The position numbers and the translations under genes are program-made. The notes under the pieces are model-generated. The model was not told the DNA's origin and did not search any database. It saw only the letters and a list, made by a program, of their open reading frames with translations. From assembly GCF_008124625.1 (NCBI RefSeq), contig NZ_VNHM01000001.1:1-64000 (forward strand): a DNA stretch of 64,000 nucleotides. Reading direction: 5' to 3'. This DNA is from Desulfallas thermosapovorans DSM 6562. Lineage in GTDB: Bacteria > Bacillota > Desulfotomaculia > Desulfotomaculales > Desulfallaceae. Position 1 is the first letter of the stretch. Every line of letters begins with the position of its first letter. Shown here piece by piece: positions 8,759 through 17,892 of this stretch.

Positions 8759-9702
8759 CAGATCAAATCAAAGACGCAGCCAAAAAGTTACTGGCCGAAC
8801 AAAAGGTTGACCTGGTTATCGGCTTTGCGGAAGGCAGTCTCCCGCTTCGCGGCACACCGCTTTTCGCCAGGACTCCCGAGGAAGCAGATAAACTGACCTG
8901 GAATTTGGGCTGTGAAAACAACCTGGCCAATTACCTGCGCAAGAGAGAAGGTAAAGTGGCTGTGGTAGCCAAAGGTTGTGACGTTCGTTCCATCGTGGCT
9001 TTAATTAAGGAGAATCAAATTAACCGTGACAACCTTTATATTATTGGTGTTCCCTGCAGCGGTATGATTGACCGTAAAAAAGTAAATGCCATACTGGGCG
9101 GTAAAGAGTTGCTGGAAATTGAAGTGAACGGTGATACCGCTACTTTAAAAGGCAACAATTGCAGTGAAACAGCCAAAGTTGCCGACTTGCTGCACAACTC
9201 CTGCAAGGACTGCCGTTATGGCAACCCAGTTATATACGATGAACTGGTGGGCGAATTGCTGCCGGAAAAAGAAACCGACGATTTTGCTGAAATAAAGAAA
9301 TTTGAATCCAAAACAACCGCACAACGCCGTGCGTTTATGAACAGTGAATTTAGCAAGTGTATCCGTTGCTACGCTTGCCGGAACGCTTGCCCCGTGTGTT
9401 ACTGCGAGGAGTGTTTTGTAGACTGCAACCAGCCGGAATGGATCGGTAAGAGTGCCTTAAACACGGAGGATAATATTCTCTTCCAGGTAGTCAGGGTATT
9501 CCACAGTGCCGGGCGTTGTACCGACTGCGGAGCTTGCGAAAGAGCCTGTCCAATGGGCATCAACTTGCGCCTGTTAACCCGTAAACTGGTTAAAGACGTC
9601 AAAGAATTGTACAACGCCGAAGCCGGGGTTAACATGGATGATAAGGCTGCCCTTGCTACATTCACAGCCGACGACCCAGAACCTTTCTTGGTGAAGGAAT
9701 GA
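8746..9702 (+). CDS. FrhB-like iron-sulfur subunit of the Flx-Hdr module
   Basis: The N-terminal half resembles the F420-hydrogenase beta-subunit (FrhB) fold (GTPLFARTPEEADKLTWNLGCENNLANYL, AVVAKGCDVRSIV, IIGVPCSGM). The C-terminal half is a ferredoxin with CIRCYACRNACPVCYCEEC near residue 203 and CTDCGACERACP near 262. It probably carries electrons between the NAD(P)H flavoprotein and HdrA/MvhD and corresponds to one of the FlxB/FlxC subunits described in Desulfovibrio. ATG 8746 overlaps the end of mvhD and has GGGG nine bases upstream; GTG 8737 is an alternative. Part of an uninterrupted operon. Confidence 0.8.
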   Translation: MQKLADQIKDAAKKLLAEQKVDLVIGFAEGSLPLRGTPLFARTPEEADKLTWNLGCENNLANYLRKREGKVAVVAKGCDVRSIVALIKENQINRDNLYIIGVPCSGMIDRKKVNAILGGKELLEIEVNGDTATLKGNNCSETAKVADLLHNSCKDCRYGNPVIYDELVGELLPEKETDDFAEIKKFESKTTAQRRAFMNSEFSKCIRCYACRNACPVCYCEECFVDCNQPEWIGKSALNTEDNILFQVVRVFHSAGRCTDCGACERACPMGINLRLLTRKLVKDVKELYNAEAGVNMDDKAALATFTADDPEPFLVKE

Positions 9703-9712
9703 GGTGAAACTG

Positions 9713-10732
9713 ATGATAGTAAGCAAAAATGACATACCCAGCTTCCTGGATAAATTAATTGGTGAATATCAAGTTTTTGCCCCTGTGCAAGAAGGCTCTT
9801 ACACATTATTTAAGCAAATTTGTTCCGGTGCGGATGCTGCACTTACGGACGGCAATACCAAACTTCCGGCAAAAGAAATTATTTTCCCGCAGTCTGAAAA
9901 ACTGTTCAGCTATAATGTTACCGCAGAAGGTGCTAAACTGGAATCAATCATAGACGACCGGAAAAAGGTGGTTTTCGGCGTACGTCCCTGTGATGCCAAA
10001 AGCCTTACTTTGCTGGATAACGTTTTTAATAACGATAAATACCAGGACCCCTATTACCTGACTAGACGCGCCAACACCATTTTAGTTGGTATTGGCTGCA
10101 ACAGCCCCGCCAGCACTTGCTTTTGCACTTCGGTGAAGGGTGGTCCCTTTGACACCAAGGGTCTGGATTTGCTGCTGGTGGATATCGGTGACGCATATGT
10201 AGTGGAAGTGGTAACTGAAAAAGGTAAAACACTTATTGATAATGCAGGTTTTGCCTCTGCCTCGGAAGCAGATAAAGCCGCCGCGGCCAAGGCAAAGGAT
10301 GAGGCGCAAGTCACCTGCCAGGTAAATACCGATGGTTTAAAAGAGAAACTTGATGTCAACTTTTATGATCCCATCTGGGAAAAAATCCATGAAAAATGTT
10401 TGGGCTGCGGAGCTTGCACTTATTTATGCCCCACCTGCCATTGCTTTGACATAGTAGACGACGCCGTAGACTGCAATGGTTGCCGGGTGCGCAATTGGGA
10501 TTCCTGCGCATTCCCGCTATTCACTTTGCATGGCTCCGGCCACAACCCGCGTACCAGCAATAAAGAACGCTATCGCAACAGGATCATGCACAAATTCAAG
10601 TATTTCGTTGATAACTTTGGCGAAATAGCTTGCGTCGGTTGCGGTAGGTGCATTAAAAACTGCCCCGTTAATATGGACATCCGGGTGGTACTGGAGGATG
10701 TTAGGGGTTCGGAAGCGAGGTTGGATAGTTAA
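9713..10732 (+). CDS. AsrA-like 4Fe-4S dicluster subunit of the Flx-Hdr module
   Basis: A 339-residue protein of the anaerobic sulfite reductase subunit A / hydrogenase-sulfhydrogenase beta family: an N-terminal domain with VVFGVRPCDAKSLTLLD, then two ferredoxin motifs, CLGCGACTYLCPTCHC near residue 228 and CVGCGRCIKNCP near 308. It would relay electrons from the FAD/NAD(P) subunit encoded next. ATG 9713 follows GAGGTGA at 9701-9707; GTG 9704 is possible. The stop overlaps the ATG of the next gene (TAATG), showing coupling. Without the AsrC siroheme subunit it is unlikely to be a sulfite reductase. Confidence 0.82.
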   Translation: MIVSKNDIPSFLDKLIGEYQVFAPVQEGSYTLFKQICSGADAALTDGNTKLPAKEIIFPQSEKLFSYNVTAEGAKLESIIDDRKKVVFGVRPCDAKSLTLLDNVFNNDKYQDPYYLTRRANTILVGIGCNSPASTCFCTSVKGGPFDTKGLDLLLVDIGDAYVVEVVTEKGKTLIDNAGFASASEADKAAAAKAKDEAQVTCQVNTDGLKEKLDVNFYDPIWEKIHEKCLGCGACTYLCPTCHCFDIVDDAVDCNGCRVRNWDSCAFPLFTLHGSGHNPRTSNKERYRNRIMHKFKYFVDNFGEIACVGCGRCIKNCPVNMDIRVVLEDVRGSEARLDS

Positions 10733-11571
10733 TGAAAAATCCATATCTACCGCTGCCTGTGAAACTGGTGAAGAACTTTACTGAAACAGAAGATAAGCTA
10801 ATCCACACCTTTACTCTACAATTTTTAAGTGAGGAAGACGAAAAGAGTTTTCCTTACATGCCGGGGCAGTTTGCTGAACTGTGTGTGTTCGGCAAAGGTG
10901 AAGCGCCTTTTGGTATAGCCTCTTCGCCCACTGAACCAGGTTTCCTTAAGTTCTCAGTGGCTAAAGTGGGTGTCGTATCTACAGCACTGCACCTTATGGA
11001 AGAGGGAACCATGGTCGGCGTACGCGGACCGCTGGGCAATTATTACCCGGTGGAAGAATTCAAGGGTAAAAACGTGGTCATCATTGGCGGTGGTTTCGCG
11101 TTTACTACTTTGCGCTCACTGGCTACCTATATGCTGCACCCCGACCGCCGCGGTGATTACGGTGATATAACCGTAATTTACGGTGCCAGAAACCCCGGCC
11201 TGTTGCTTTATAAGGAAGAGTTGGCCGCGTGGGAACAAAGCCCGGATATCAATTTAATCACCACCATTGACCGCCCTGTTGAAGGCTGGAATGGCCGGGT
11301 AGGCTTTATCCCCGCTGTGACCGAAGAGGTAGCACCCAGCGCGGAAAATACCTATGCCATTATTTGCGGGCCTCCGGTAATGATTAAATTTACTATGCCG
11401 GTTCTAGAAAAACTTGGTTTTCCTGCGGAAAGAATTATCATGTCTCTTGAAAACCGTATGAAGTGCGGTATTGGTATGTGTGGCAGGTGTAATGTAGGAG
11501 GCAAATACGTCTGCAAGGACGGTCCGGTATTTACCAGAGCTCAGCTTAACGAACTACCGAATGAATATTAA
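10732..11571 (+). CDS. flxA: FlxA/AsrB-like FAD/NAD(P)-binding oxidoreductase subunit
   Basis: Ferredoxin-NADP reductase-type flavoprotein, 279 residues. A beta-barrel FAD domain (MPGQFAEL, PFGIASSP) is followed by a nucleotide-binding domain (VVIIGGGFAFTTLRSL near residue 117) and a C-terminal cysteine cluster MKCGIGMCGRCNVGGKYVCKDGPVF, which binds [2Fe-2S]. Next to HdrA and MvhD it matches FlxA, the NADH-oxidising entry point of FlxABCD-HdrABC, so module 1 probably links NADH, ferredoxin and a disulfide-type acceptor. The same architecture also occurs in AsrB and sulfhydrogenase gamma, but their partners are absent. Confidence 0.83.
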   Translation: MKNPYLPLPVKLVKNFTETEDKLIHTFTLQFLSEEDEKSFPYMPGQFAELCVFGKGEAPFGIASSPTEPGFLKFSVAKVGVVSTALHLMEEGTMVGVRGPLGNYYPVEEFKGKNVVIIGGGFAFTTLRSLATYMLHPDRRGDYGDITVIYGARNPGLLLYKEELAAWEQSPDINLITTIDRPVEGWNGRVGFIPAVTEEVAPSAENTYAIICGPPVMIKFTMPVLEKLGFPAERIIMSLENRMKCGIGMCGRCNVGGKYVCKDGPVFTRAQLNELPNEY

Positions 11572-11600
11572 GAGGCATTAAATCCGGATAAGCATTAAAA

Positions 11601-11637
11601 TATAGCGCCTCTTTACTGCTATTAAAGAGGCGCTATA
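11601..11637 (+). repeat. Perfect 15-bp intercistronic hairpin after flxA
   Basis: TATAGCGCCTCTTTA, loop of 7, then the exact complement TAAAGAGGCGCTATA. No T-run follows. It lies between flxA and the HdrD-like gene and may be a partial terminator or an mRNA stability element setting the ratio of the two parts of the operon. Confidence 0.7.
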
Positions 11638-11692
11638 ACAAATTAAAACTTCAAAACAATTGTATGCCAAGACCAAGAGGGGAGGACCACTA

Positions 11693-12916
11693 ATGGAAGC
11701 TATTAAAGCTGCCGATTTCAACCCCAAGTTCAGGGACGAAGTTGCCGAACTGCTAAAGGGATACGACTTTAGCAACTGCCTGGCCTGCGGTATGTGCACA
11801 GCGGGCTGCCCTTATTCCGACATTCACGAAAACCAGGATCCCCGTAAATTTTTACGCAAAGTGCTGCTGGGCATGAAGGATGCAGTATATGCCGACCCGT
11901 ACATCTGGTATTGCACCATGTGTGAGCGTTGCACCATCGAATGCCCCATGAACGTAAACATAGCGGCCTTGGTACGGTCATTGCGCGGCACGTGGGACAA
12001 GGACAAAATCCCCGGTTACTTGCAAACCATTGCCAACGAACATATTGAGTCCGGCAACCAAATGAACGTCAGCCAGGAAGATTACGAAGAAACCCTGGAA
12101 TGGATTGAAGAAGAATTGCAGGAAGAATTGGGCGACCCCAATTACAAGATTCCGCTTAACAAAAAAGGGGCCAAGTATTTCTACGGTTTTAACGCCCGGG
12201 ATATCAAGTACTATCCCAATGAGCTGCAGACTACTTTAAAGCTGTTTTACGTGGCGGGCATTGACTACACCATCAGCACCAAGCGTTGGGACGCCACCAA
12301 CATTGCCCTGTTTACGGGACAAACAGATGACTTCTTGGCTATTTCCATGCCCCTGTGGCAGGAAGTTGCGGATCTGGAATGCGAAGAATTGATAGTCACC
12401 GAGTGTGGGCACGCCTTCCGCTCCATGCGCTGGGGTTACAGAACCTATTGGAAGGGCAAGCAGTACCCCATCCGTCACATTCTTGAGTTGCTTAACGAGC
12501 TGGTCAAGGAAGGTAAAATCAAGCTTGATCCTGATGCCATTACCGAAGTGGTTACCTACCATGACCCGTGCAACACTGCCCGCAAAGAAGGCGTGTATGA
12601 AGCACCCCGCGAATTGCTCAGGAGTTTTGTAAAGAATTTCGTGGACATGAACCCCAATGGCAAAATGAATTATTGCTGTGGTGCCGGTGGCGGCGGTATG
12701 GCCATGCCGGAGTTTAATGAAATTCGTAAAGCCAAAGGTAAGCGCAAAGTAGATCAAGTGGTGGCCACCGGAGCAGAGATCGTCGTCGTACCCTGTCATA
12801 ACTGCATGGACCAGTTTAACGATTTAAACAAATGGTATCCTGAGAAAGCCAAGTCTCCAAACATCCACATGTGCTCATTGATGGAAAGAGCTCTCATTAT
12901 GCCGGAGAAAGAATAA
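11693..12916 (+). CDS. HdrD/DsrK-like iron-sulfur protein (HdrC-HdrB fusion type)
   Basis: An N-terminal ferredoxin domain with two cysteine motifs (CLACGMCTAGCP and CTMCERCTIECP) is followed by a region like the catalytic subunit of heterodisulfide reductase. One complete CCG motif is present: DPCNTAR, then NYCCGAGGGG, then PCHNC. The region where a first CCG motif would sit is degenerate (GQTDDFLAI, VTECGHAFR), so it is closer to DsrK/TmcB types than to two-motif HdrB. It is the likely terminal reductase of module 1; the substrate is unknown. ATG 11693 after GGGGAGGACC is taken as the start; a reading from 11660 has no ribosome site. It could equally serve HdrA copy 2, encoded directly downstream. 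Confidence 0.82.
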   Translation: MEAIKAADFNPKFRDEVAELLKGYDFSNCLACGMCTAGCPYSDIHENQDPRKFLRKVLLGMKDAVYADPYIWYCTMCERCTIECPMNVNIAALVRSLRGTWDKDKIPGYLQTIANEHIESGNQMNVSQEDYEETLEWIEEELQEELGDPNYKIPLNKKGAKYFYGFNARDIKYYPNELQTTLKLFYVAGIDYTISTKRWDATNIALFTGQTDDFLAISMPLWQEVADLECEELIVTECGHAFRSMRWGYRTYWKGKQYPIRHILELLNELVKEGKIKLDPDAITEVVTYHDPCNTARKEGVYEAPRELLRSFVKNFVDMNPNGKMNYCCGAGGGGMAMPEFNEIRKAKGKRKVDQVVATGAEIVVVPCHNCMDQFNDLNKWYPEKAKSPNIHMCSLMERALIMPEKE

Positions 12917-13016
12917 TATAACCCGGTAAAATGCTCGGTGGAAAGTTTTTGCTTTGTTTTGCTTTTGCTGTGTTTTGCCAGGATGGACTCTAAACCGAGA
13001 AGGACGGGTGAAATGC

Positions 13017-16000
13017 ATGAATAAAGATAAAGTAGGAGCCGTAATGGTGGTAGGCGCCGGCATTTCCGGCATCCAAGCATCACTTGACCTTGCAGAGTCC
13101 GGCTATTATGTATATCTCGTGGAGCAGTCACCGGCCATTGGTGGCACAATGCCCAGGCTGGATAAAACATTCCCCACCAACGATTGCTCCATGTGTATCC
13201 TTTCTCCCAAGCTGGTGGAATGTGGGAGACACCTGAACATTGAGAAATACATGCTAACAGATATAGTTGATGTTCAAGGTGAGCCGGGCAATTATAAGGT
13301 AAAACTACGTAAAAAGGCACGTTATATTGATCTGGACAAGTGTACTGGTTGCGGCGAATGCGCCAGCGCCTGCCCGGTGGAAATGCCCAGCGAATTTGAC
13401 GCCGACCTGGGTAGAAGGAAAGCCATTTATAAAATGTATCCCCAGGCCATGCCGGCCGGTTTTTCCATTGAAAAACGCGGTGTTTCCCCCTGTAAGGCTG
13501 CATGCCCGGCAGGAGTTAACGCCCAGGGGTATGTACAGCTTATAAAAGAAGGTAAATTCATTGAATCGTGGCAATTAATTTATAATGACAACCCGCTACC
13601 CGCCATTTGCGGCCGGGTATGCACCCACCCTTGCGAAAGCCAGTGCCATCGAAAAAGTGTTGATAAAGCAGTAAGTATAAGGGAATTAAAAAGAGTAGCC
13701 GCCTCCGTTGCCTATCGCGATCTGGATGCTTTACCGTTGCCGGAAACGGCACCAGCCAACGGCATAAAAGTAGCGGTAATCGGCTCGGGACCGGCAGGTC
13801 TTTCAACAGCTTATCAATTAACTAAAAAAGGCTATGCAGTAACGATTTTTGAAGCTTTACCGGTGGCAGGAGGCATGCTCAGGGTTGGAATACCGGAATA
13901 TCGACTGCCTAAAAAACTAGTTGAACTGGAAATAAACCTGCTGGAAAGAATGGGGGTGGAGATTAAAACCAACACCCCTCTGGGCCAGCAGTTAACCATA
14001 GATGATTTGATGAACCAGGGTTACAAGGCTGTATTTTTAGCCATTGGTGCCCATAAAGGTGCGGTTCTCAACATACCGGGTGAAGAACTTGATGGAGTAA
14101 TACCCGGGGTAGATTTATTGCGAAAAGTTAATTTAGGCGAGCAAGTTAGCCTGGGACCCAAAGTAGCAGTTATAGGCGGTGGTAACACGGCCATGGATGC
14201 TGCCCGTACCGCCCTGCGCTGTGGAGCTCAGGAAGTTACCATCATCTACCGTCGTTCCGAAGCCGAAATAACCGCGGCAAAAGAAGAAATAGAGGAAGCC
14301 AAGGAAGAAGGCATTATCTTTAAGATGATGACCAGTCCCATAGCTGTCCGCGGCCAAAATGGCAGGGCCGTTAAACTGGAATGCATCGAGAATGAACTGG
14401 GTGAACCGGACGAAAGCGGCCGTCGCCGCCCAGTGCCGGTTATAGGCAGTGAATTTTTCATTGACGTGGATAATGTGATTATTGCCATTGGCCAGACTCC
14501 GGAGGTATCCGGATTAAACGATATAACATTATCCAAAAAGAATACCATAGTTGTTGACCCCAAAACACTGGCCACTAATAAACCGGGTGTTTTTGCCGCC
14601 GGCGATGTAGTTACCGGACCGGCCACCGTAGTGGATGCCATAGGGGCAGGTAAAAGGGCTGCATGGTCCATCGATTTATACTTGAGAGGGGAACAAGCTG
14701 CCGGCGATTTTAATACCGCCGCAGACAGGCCTATTGCAGACTTTCCCAAACATGCCCGGGCAGTCATGACCGATACACCCCGGGTAGAGGGGCATTTTAT
14801 AGAGCCCGAAAAGCGCATCACTAATTTTGAAGAAGTGGCTCTTGGTATCAGCGAAAAGGAGGCCCGCCAGGAGGCCGAGCGTTGCTTGAATTGTGCCGTG
14901 TGTTCAGAATGCGGTGAATGCGTAAAAACTTGTATGCGCGAAGCAGTCAATCACGACATGCAAGATGAGGAAATTGAAATACAGGTAGGTTCCATTATTT
15001 TAAGCAGCGGCGCCGAATTGTGCGACCCAACAGATCTTTACTATTTCGGGTATAAAAAGTACCCCAATGTTGTCACCAGTATTGAATTCGAGCGTATATT
15101 AAGCGCTTCAGGGCCCTTTGGCGGGCATCTTGTGCGGCCCTATGACCACCGGGAACCGCGCAAAATTGCCTGGATTCAATGCGTAGGTTCAAGGAATATC
15201 CGCATTAAGCATAACTACTGCTCCTCGGTATGCTGTATGTATGCCATTAAAGAAGCGGTTATTGCCAAAGAGCATAGCGCAGAGCCTTTGGACACCACCA
15301 TTTTTATGATGGATATGCGTTCCTACGGCAAAGACTTTGAAAAATATTATGAACGGGCTAAAAACGAGCATGGTGTTAAATTTAAACGCTCGCGTATTTT
15401 TGAAATAGCTGAAGCACCGGGTGAGAGCAAAAATCCGGTGATCCGATATGCCAACGAGGATGGTACCATTACCACCGAGGAATTTGATATGGTGGTTCTG
15501 TCCATAGGTTTTAAAGCACCCCAAAAGGCTATGGAACTGGGGCAAAAACTGGATGTTACCCTAAACCAGTATGGCTTTGCCGAACTGGCACCCCTTACTG
15601 GCGTAGGTACTTCCCAGCCCGGTATTTACGTGGCCGGCACCTTCTCAGGTCCCAAAGATATCCCCGAGACGGTAATGCAAGCCAGCGCCGCCGCTTCCGC
15701 TGCGGAAAGCCTGCTGGGAGATGTACGGGGTACACTGGTGAAGGAAAGGGTTTTCCCACCTGAGCGGGATGTATCCGGAGAAGAACCCAGGATAGGGGTA
15801 TTTGTATGTAATTGCGGTATTAACATTGGCGGTGTCATCAGTGTTCCCGAAGTTGTTGAAATGGCTAAAAAACTGCCCAATGTTGCTTACGCCGGTGAAT
15901 ACTTATACGCCTGTTCCCAGGACAGCCAGGCTGAAATGAAGAAAATCATAGAAGAAAACAACCTCAACCGGGTGGTTGTGGCTTCTTGCAGCCCCAGAAC

Positions 16001-17438
16001 CCATAAACCGCTATTCCAAGAAACACTGAGGGAAGCCGGTTTAAACCGCTACCTGTTCGAAATGGCCAACATCCGGGACCAATGCTCCTGGGTGCATATG
16101 CATGAACGGGACAAAGTCACCGAAAAGGCCAAAGACCTGGTACGCATGATTGTATCCAAGTCAGCCCTTTTAAAACCCATTAAGCAAGGTCAAGTAGGAG
16201 TTACAAAGTCCGCACTGGTTATTGGAGGCGGCGTTTCAGGTATGACCAACGCTTTAAGCCTGGCCGAACAAGGCTATGCAGTGCATTTGGTGGAAAAAAC
16301 CGCCGAGCTGGGTGGCATGGGCAGGCGCATTAAAAAAGGATTTAAGGGCGAAGACATCAGTACATTTGTAACTGATTTAATCAAACAAGTAAAAGCAAAC
16401 CCGTTAATTAATGTTTATACATCCGTTGAAGTTAAAGAAGTATCTGGATACGTGGGTAATTTCAGCACCGAATTGACTGACAGCCGGGTCATTAAACACG
16501 GTGTCACGGTGATTGCCATAGGCGGGCAAGAATACAAACCCAGTGAATACCTGTACGGTCAGAGCGACAAAGTAATGACCCACCTGGAACTGGAAGAGGC
16601 AATGGCCGAAGGAAAAACCGAGAATGTCAAAAACATAGTGTTGATTAACTGTGTAGGTTCCAGAGAACCCGAACGGCCGTACTGCAGCCGGGTATGCTGT
16701 TCCAAGTCCATTAGTTTGGCCCTTAAAGCCAAGGAGATAAATCCAAACGCCAATGTGTTTGTCCTGTACCGGGATATCCGAACCTATGGGTTCCTGGAAG
16801 AAATCTACGAACAAGCCCGTAGAAAAGGCGTCATATTCATAAGATATAATACCGACAACAAACCGCTGGTGGAAAAGAACGGCGACACCATAAAGGTCAC
16901 GGTGACCGACCATGTGCTTGGAGTACCGGTAATTATTGAAGCCGATTTGGTTGGCCTGGCAGCAGCAATACTGCCCCCCGAGGACAATACCAAACTAAAC
17001 CAACTGTTCAAGGTACCCTTGAATGCAGACGGCTTCTTCCTGGAAGCCCACATGAAACTCCGCCCCGTGGACTTTGCGTCGGAGGGTCTGTTTATGGCCG
17101 GTATTGCCCACGGACCCAAGAACATGGAGGAGAATATTGCCCAAGCCAAGGCCGCCGCTGGACGGGCCGCCACCATTTTAAGTAAAGATCATCTTGAGTC
17201 CCAGGGTGTCATAGCCAAGGTGGATGCCAGTAAGTGCGCAGCTTGCCTTACTTGTGTACGGTTGTGTCCGTTTAACGTACCCCGCGTGAAAAACTACGCC
17301 GCTGAAATTGAGCCCGTACTGTGTCAAGGCTGTGGTACCTGTGCCGGTGAATGCCCCAACAAGGCCATTACACTGCAGGGTTACAGTGACCGCATGTATA
17401 TGAATATGATGAATGGTTTATTAAGGGAGGTGCGTTAA
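13017..17438 (+). CDS. hdrA: HdrA with a nested GltD-type FAD/NAD(P)H domain
   Basis: A 1473-residue relative of the upstream HdrA. Residues 1-150 and about 650-1473 align with it end to end (FAD fold, [36 protein letters not shown], second FAD fold, C-terminal ferredoxin CAACLTCVRLCP and CQGCGTCAGECP). Between them about 490 residues are inserted that form a complete glutamate synthase small-subunit module: GltD Fe-S motifs (CKAACPAG near 158, CGRVCTHPCESQC), FAD motif VIGSGPAGLSTAYQL near 252, NAD(P)H motif VIGGGNTAMDAART near 384, GVFAAGDVVTGP near 523. The insert replaces the second cluster of the first ferredoxin domain. ATG 13017 has GAAGGACGGG upstream. Followed at once by a second Sec-MvhD and metV-metF. 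Confidence 0.92.
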   Translation: MNKDKVGAVMVVGAGISGIQASLDLAESGYYVYLVEQSPAIGGTMPRLDKTFPTNDCSMCILSPKLVECGRHLNIEKYMLTDIVDVQGEPGNYKVKLRKKARYIDLDKCTGCGECASACPVEMPSEFDADLGRRKAIYKMYPQAMPAGFSIEKRGVSPCKAACPAGVNAQGYVQLIKEGKFIESWQLIYNDNPLPAICGRVCTHPCESQCHRKSVDKAVSIRELKRVAASVAYRDLDALPLPETAPANGIKVAVIGSGPAGLSTAYQLTKKGYAVTIFEALPVAGGMLRVGIPEYRLPKKLVELEINLLERMGVEIKTNTPLGQQLTIDDLMNQGYKAVFLAIGAHKGAVLNIPGEELDGVIPGVDLLRKVNLGEQVSLGPKVAVIGGGNTAMDAARTALRCGAQEVTIIYRRSEAEITAAKEEIEEAKEEGIIFKMMTSPIAVRGQNGRAVKLECIENELGEPDESGRRRPVPVIGSEFFIDVDNVIIAIGQTPEVSGLNDITLSKKNTIVVDPKTLATNKPGVFAAGDVVTGPATVVDAIGAGKRAAWSIDLYLRGEQAAGDFNTAADRPIADFPKHARAVMTDTPRVEGHFIEPEKRITNFEEVALGISEKEARQEAERCLNCAVCSECGECVKTCMREAVNHDMQDEEIEIQVGSIILSSGAELCDPTDLYYFGYKKYPNVVTSIEFERILSASGPFGGHLVRPYDHREPRKIAWIQCVGSRNIRIKHNYCSSVCCMYAIKEAVIAKEHSAEPLDTTIFMMDMRSYGKDFEKYYERAKNEHGVKFKRSRIFEIAEAPGESKNPVIRYANEDGTITTEEFDMVVLSIGFKAPQKAMELGQKLDVTLNQYGFAELAPLTGVGTSQPGIYVAGTFSGPKDIPETVMQASAAASAAESLLGDVRGTLVKERVFPPERDVSGEEPRIGVFVCNCGINIGGVISVPEVVEMAKKLPNVAYAGEYLYACSQDSQAEMKKIIEENNLNRVVVASCSPRTHKPLFQETLREAGLNRYLFEMANIRDQCSWVHMHERDKVTEKAKDLVRMIVSKSALLKPIKQGQVGVTKSALVIGGGVSGMTNALSLAEQGYAVHLVEKTAELGGMGRRIKKGFKGEDISTFVTDLIKQVKANPLINVYTSVEVKEVSGYVGNFSTELTDSRVIKHGVTVIAIGGQEYKPSEYLYGQSDKVMTHLELEEAMAEGKTENVKNIVLINCVGSREPERPYCSRVCCSKSISLALKAKEINPNANVFVLYRDIRTYGFLEEIYEQARRKGVIFIRYNTDNKPLVEKNGDTIKVTVTDHVLGVPVIIEADLVGLAAAILPPEDNTKLNQLFKVPLNADGFFLEAHMKLRPVDFASEGLFMAGIAHGPKNMEENIAQAKAAAGRAATILSKDHLESQGVIAKVDASKCAACLTCVRLCPFNVPRVKNYAAEIEPVLCQGCGTCAGECPNKAITLQGYSDRMYMNMMNGLLREVR

Positions 17439-17439
17439 A

Positions 17440-17892
17440 GTGGCCGAATTTGAACCCAAAATCGTAGCCTTTTGCTGCCACTACTGAGCATACTCAGCTG
17501 CGGACCTGGCAGGTTCGATGAGGTTGCAGTATTCACCCAACATCCGGGTGGTGGAAATGCCCTGCTCGGGCACAATTGAACACCGGGTGCTTTTGGAGAC
17601 CTTTGAAAACGGTGCCGACGGTGTTTACGTGGCCGGCTGCATGGAAGGTGATTGCCACTTTTTAAAGGGCAACATCCGCGCTAAAAAACGGGTGCAGGCG
17701 GTGAAAAAAATACTGGATGAAATCGGTTTCGGCAGCGAACGGTTGGATTTCTTCAACCTGCCCGCTTCCGACGGAGGCCGGTTTGCCCAGATTGCCAATG
17801 AAATGACGGAACGCATCCGCCAGCTCGGCCCCAGCCCCTTGAACAAAAACGGGGCCGCTAACCCACAGAAAGAAGGTGGCCAAACAGCATGA
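17440..17892 (+). CDS. mvhD: MvhD-type iron-sulfur subunit, selenoprotein (Sec at UGA 17485)
   Basis: Second MvhD. From GTG 17440, with AGGGAGG just upstream, the first 15 codons read like MvhD up to FCCHY; the sixteenth codon is TGA (17485-17487) and the next codons continue AYSAADLAG, so UGA stands where relatives have the second Cys of the CNWC motif. The later GC-x-x-GDCH motif keeps its Cys, unlike copy 1 where that Cys is Sec. A hairpin lies at 17502-17516. Total 150 residues. The stop overlaps metV. It probably passes electrons from the GltD-HdrA to MetVF or to the HdrD-like protein. A start downstream of the TGA would lose the conserved N-terminus. Confidence 0.88.
17502..17516 (+). 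promoter_or_regulatory. Predicted SECIS hairpin in mvhD copy 2
   Basis: GGACCT, loop GGC, AGGTTC: six pairs with one G-U, beginning 14 bases after the in-frame TGA. An outer CTGC (17498-17501) / GCAG pair can extend it. Weaker than the copy 1 element but in the expected place. Confidence 0.55.

Noticed and set aside
9713-11571. Dissimilatory or assimilatory sulfite reductase (AsrAB)
   Set aside because: The AsrC siroheme subunit is absent and the HdrA/MvhD context matches Flx-Hdr.
12954-13016. Extra N-terminal stretch of the GltD-HdrA protein
   Set aside because: The codons are Cys-rich and unlike HdrA, and a clear ribosome site precedes ATG 13017.
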